Below are positions 62,360 through 64,000 of a stretch of 64,000 nt of DNA, one piece after another. This stretch comes from Chitinophagaceae bacterium (GTDB taxonomy: Bacteria > Bacteroidota > Bacteroidia > Chitinophagales > UBA10324). The position numbers and the translations under genes are program-made. Every line of letters begins with the position of its first letter. Within the stretch, counting starts at the first letter, position 1. The notes beneath the pieces are model-generated. The model was not told the DNA's origin and did not search any database. It was given only the letters and a program-made list of their open reading frames with translations. Location: assembly GCA_016717285.1 (NCBI GenBank), contig JADKFU010000001.1, positions 620,001 through 684,000 on the forward strand, in the 5' to 3' direction.

Positions 62360-63370
62360 ATGAAATCTTTTTTACCGCTTCTTTTCTACTTTACACTAAC
62401 CGGTAAAGTTAATTCTCAAAATCTCGTACCCAATTTTTCCTTTGAAGAATTAGATACATGCCCAGACGAGCCGGACGAAATTCAAAAGGCAAATGGATGG
62501 ACAAAATTTAGTGATCTGCTTTCAACTCCTGACTATTATAATTCATGTGCACCTGTAGGTTTCTTTAATGTTCCTTATAGCGGGAATGGGTATCAACAAG
62601 CACATCGCAACTGTGATGCATACATTGGGATCGTAACGTTCGCTACTCCAACTAGCAATGACCGAGAATATGCAGGGATTCAGCTAACTCAACCCCTCAC
62701 AATTGGTGAGAAATATTTTATCTCTTTCCATACAGTTATGGGAGAAGAAATATTAGGATCCAATCAGTTTGGTATGCCATCAAATGGCATTGGTATTAGG
62801 CTGTCTACAATTGCTTATAATCCAACCAGCCCTTGTCCCGTAGATAATTTTGCTCATCTGCATGCTTCTCCCATTATTAATGATACTGTTAATTGGAATC
62901 GAATTTCAGGAAGCATTATTGCAGATTCAGCGTACGACTATGTAATTATAGGAAATTTTAATGATGATGTACATACCGATACAATGCATTACAATTGTGA
63001 TTCTTGCCTGAATTACCTTAGCTACTACTACGTTGATGATATTTGTGTTACTACAGATTCTACGTTTGCCAACGGAGGAATAGATTCATTGCCTTGTGAT
63101 TTTGCAAGCGATGTGCAGCAAGTAGCTTTTGAGACTGATCTTCGAATTTTTCCCAATCCTGTTTTTGACTTACTAACGATCGAATTTAAGTACGATCATG
63201 AAGGAGTGATCATGCTTTATAATGCATTGGGGGAACAGGTTTTTTCAATGGTCATTGATAAGCAACGATCAGTGATAATAAACTTTACTAATTATCCTTC
63301 AGGAATATATTTTTTAAAAACCAGTGGTAAAGAAGATTTCATGTTTTCGAGTCTAATTCTAAAATCTTAA
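62360..63370 (+). CDS. Secreted protein with type IX sorting domain
   Basis: A 336-residue protein with a signal peptide ending near residue 19. Its N-terminal 'NLVPNFSFEELDTCPDEPDEIQKANGW' region (only partly quoted for its conserved turn) is typical of Bacteroidota surface proteins of the carbohydrate-binding-like group. Seven or more Cys residues in the middle suggest disulphides. The last 75 residues ('LRIFPNPVFDLLTIEF' to 'FSSLILKS') resemble a type A sorting domain with a less typical tail. No enzyme motif was seen. Confidence 0.72.
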   Translation: MKSFLPLLFYFTLTGKVNSQNLVPNFSFEELDTCPDEPDEIQKANGWTKFSDLLSTPDYYNSCAPVGFFNVPYSGNGYQQAHRNCDAYIGIVTFATPTSNDREYAGIQLTQPLTIGEKYFISFHTVMGEEILGSNQFGMPSNGIGIRLSTIAYNPTSPCPVDNFAHLHASPIINDTVNWNRISGSIIADSAYDYVIIGNFNDDVHTDTMHYNCDSCLNYLSYYYVDDICVTTDSTFANGGIDSLPCDFASDVQQVAFETDLRIFPNPVFDLLTIEFKYDHEGVIMLYNALGEQVFSMVIDKQRSVIINFTNYPSGIYFLKTSGKEDFMFSSLILKS

Positions 63371-63379
63371 ACCCCGACT

Positions 63380-63423
63380 GGCGCAAGTCTTAGTAAAGCC
63401 TTGAGGCAAGGAAGACTTGTGCC
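63380..63423. repeat. REP-like hairpin beside the RAYT gene
   Basis: GGCGCAAGTCTT (63380-63391) and AAGACTTGTGCC (63412-63423) form a 12-bp stem with one G-T wobble. The loop itself contains a small CCTTG...CAAGG stem. It lies 12 bp beyond the 3' end of the transposase gene, the usual position of a REP element associated with a RAYT. Confidence 0.7.
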
Positions 63424-63435
63424 TGCCAAATATTA

Positions 63436-63990
63436 CTACCAAAGCATATCAATTTTTAGTAACCCTTTTTCTCCAACATAGTCTGCCGCGCTGCTGTATA
63501 GATAATCTTCGGCCCGGAAAACAATGCCTGCTTCAACAGGATTTTGATGAATATAGACTACTTTTTGTTCGGTCATTGCGCTTGAAGTTAATTCAATAGG
63601 ATGATTGTCCTGCTGCCAGAATTGGAATTCTTTATTATTAGGATTTGCACTGCCTGCCTTACGAAAGCCACGTATCAACCATTCCTTTCTGCTTTCTTCC
63701 GCATTGTCTTTAATTACATGAATCAATTTCAACGCAGTAAATTTTTTCAAATCTCCTAATAAAAATGGAAGTGCTTTTCCCGGATCAGTTTTACTTATAA
63801 TTAAGTGAGCATGATTCGTCATCAACACATAGGCATGTACCTTCAAGCCCTTATTATCAATGCAATATTGCAAACCATCCAGCAGGATATCTTTGTAAAT
63901 CCGGCGGGTAAATACATCAATCCAGTTTACAACGGCAAAGGATACAAAGTACAATCCTTCAGGATTACGGAATTTATATTTCCTGCTCAT
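63436..63990 (-). CDS. REP-associated tyrosine transposase (RAYT, IS200-like)
   Basis: A 184-residue Y1 transposase domain protein, complete within the window. The HUH metal-binding pair is His60 and His62 in 'MTNHAHLII', and the likely catalytic Tyr146 is in 'VVYIHQNPVEAGIV', which is the RAYT family's diagnostic motif. Such proteins mobilise or maintain REP sequences rather than moving as ordinary insertion sequences. No terminal inverted repeats, target duplications or cargo were found. The hairpin at 63380-63423 is close to its 3' end. Confidence 0.88.
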   Translation of the reverse strand: MSRKYKFRNPEGLYFVSFAVVNWIDVFTRRIYKDILLDGLQYCIDNKGLKVHAYVLMTNHAHLIISKTDPGKALPFLLGDLKKFTALKLIHVIKDNAEESRKEWLIRGFRKAGSANPNNKEFQFWQQDNHPIELTSSAMTEQKVVYIHQNPVEAGIVFRAEDYLYSSAADYVGEKGLLKIDMLW

Positions 63991-64000
63991 AATTCAATAC

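Overview
The window is a chromosomal segment of a Bacteroidota bacterium, probably a Chitinophagales/Sphingobacteriia-type lineage. The evidence is the type IX secretion component PorT, several secreted proteins with C-terminal type IX sorting domains, a carboxypeptidase-like/TonB receptor, the 'alternative' GlmU-like protein, a GWxTD protein, a DUF2027-Smr protein, a mitochondrial-type aconitase, and promoter -7 boxes of the Bacteroidota form TAnnTTTG. Shine-Dalgarno sequences are weak or absent and several genes start at GTG or TTG. No rRNA, CRISPR array, prophage or complete insertion sequence was seen. One tRNA gene, tRNA-Ala(GGC), lies at 52837-52910.

Layout. 1-3.9 kb: the tail of valS, a small membrane protein and a TonB-dependent receptor. 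4-15.4 kb: housekeeping genes dnaG, a phosphopantetheinyl transferase, a WD40 protein, dcd, a LEA-type lipoprotein, porT-ubiE, engB, a YkuK-like protein, rpmE2, a GlmU-like protein, tpiA and prmA. A well-formed promoter, tandem hairpins and a terminator at 11.27-11.45 kb look like an unannotated small RNA. 15.5-26.4 kb: a 1480-residue exported protein of unknown function, then plsY, an M48 peptidase lipoprotein, xerD, aroQ, a glycosyltransferase, the GWxTD protein and a WbqC-like protein. 26.5-33.2 kb: two type IX cargo proteins and groES-groEL. 33.5-43.7 kb: paired outer-membrane beta-barrel paralogues, a small lipoprotein, aconitase, a penicillin acylase family enzyme, a frameshifted membrane protein, an orphan FtsX-type permease and another beta-barrel. 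43.8-52.8 kb: the Smr protein, a very large histidine kinase, a family 9 glycosyltransferase, a fatty acid hydroxylase family protein, and surE-membrane protein-lpxB, where surE is frameshifted at an A8 run. 52.8-64 kb: tRNA-Ala, a rhodanese, an M20 dipeptidase, an aromatic-amino-acid-type decarboxylase, a sortilin-like propeller with a type IX tail, an aquaporin, a peroxiredoxin, two more type IX cargo proteins, and a REP-associated tyrosine transposase (RAYT) with an adjacent hairpin.

Most genes are ordinary core metabolism and cell-envelope biogenesis (lipid A, phospholipid, UDP-GlcNAc, type IX export). The more unusual material is the candidate small RNA, the two +1 frameshifts, the giant exported protein, and several families of small dispersed repeats: REP-like hairpins beside a RAYT, a duplicated 88-bp terminator module, a 20-bp direct repeat around the WD40 gene, and nested inverted repeats.
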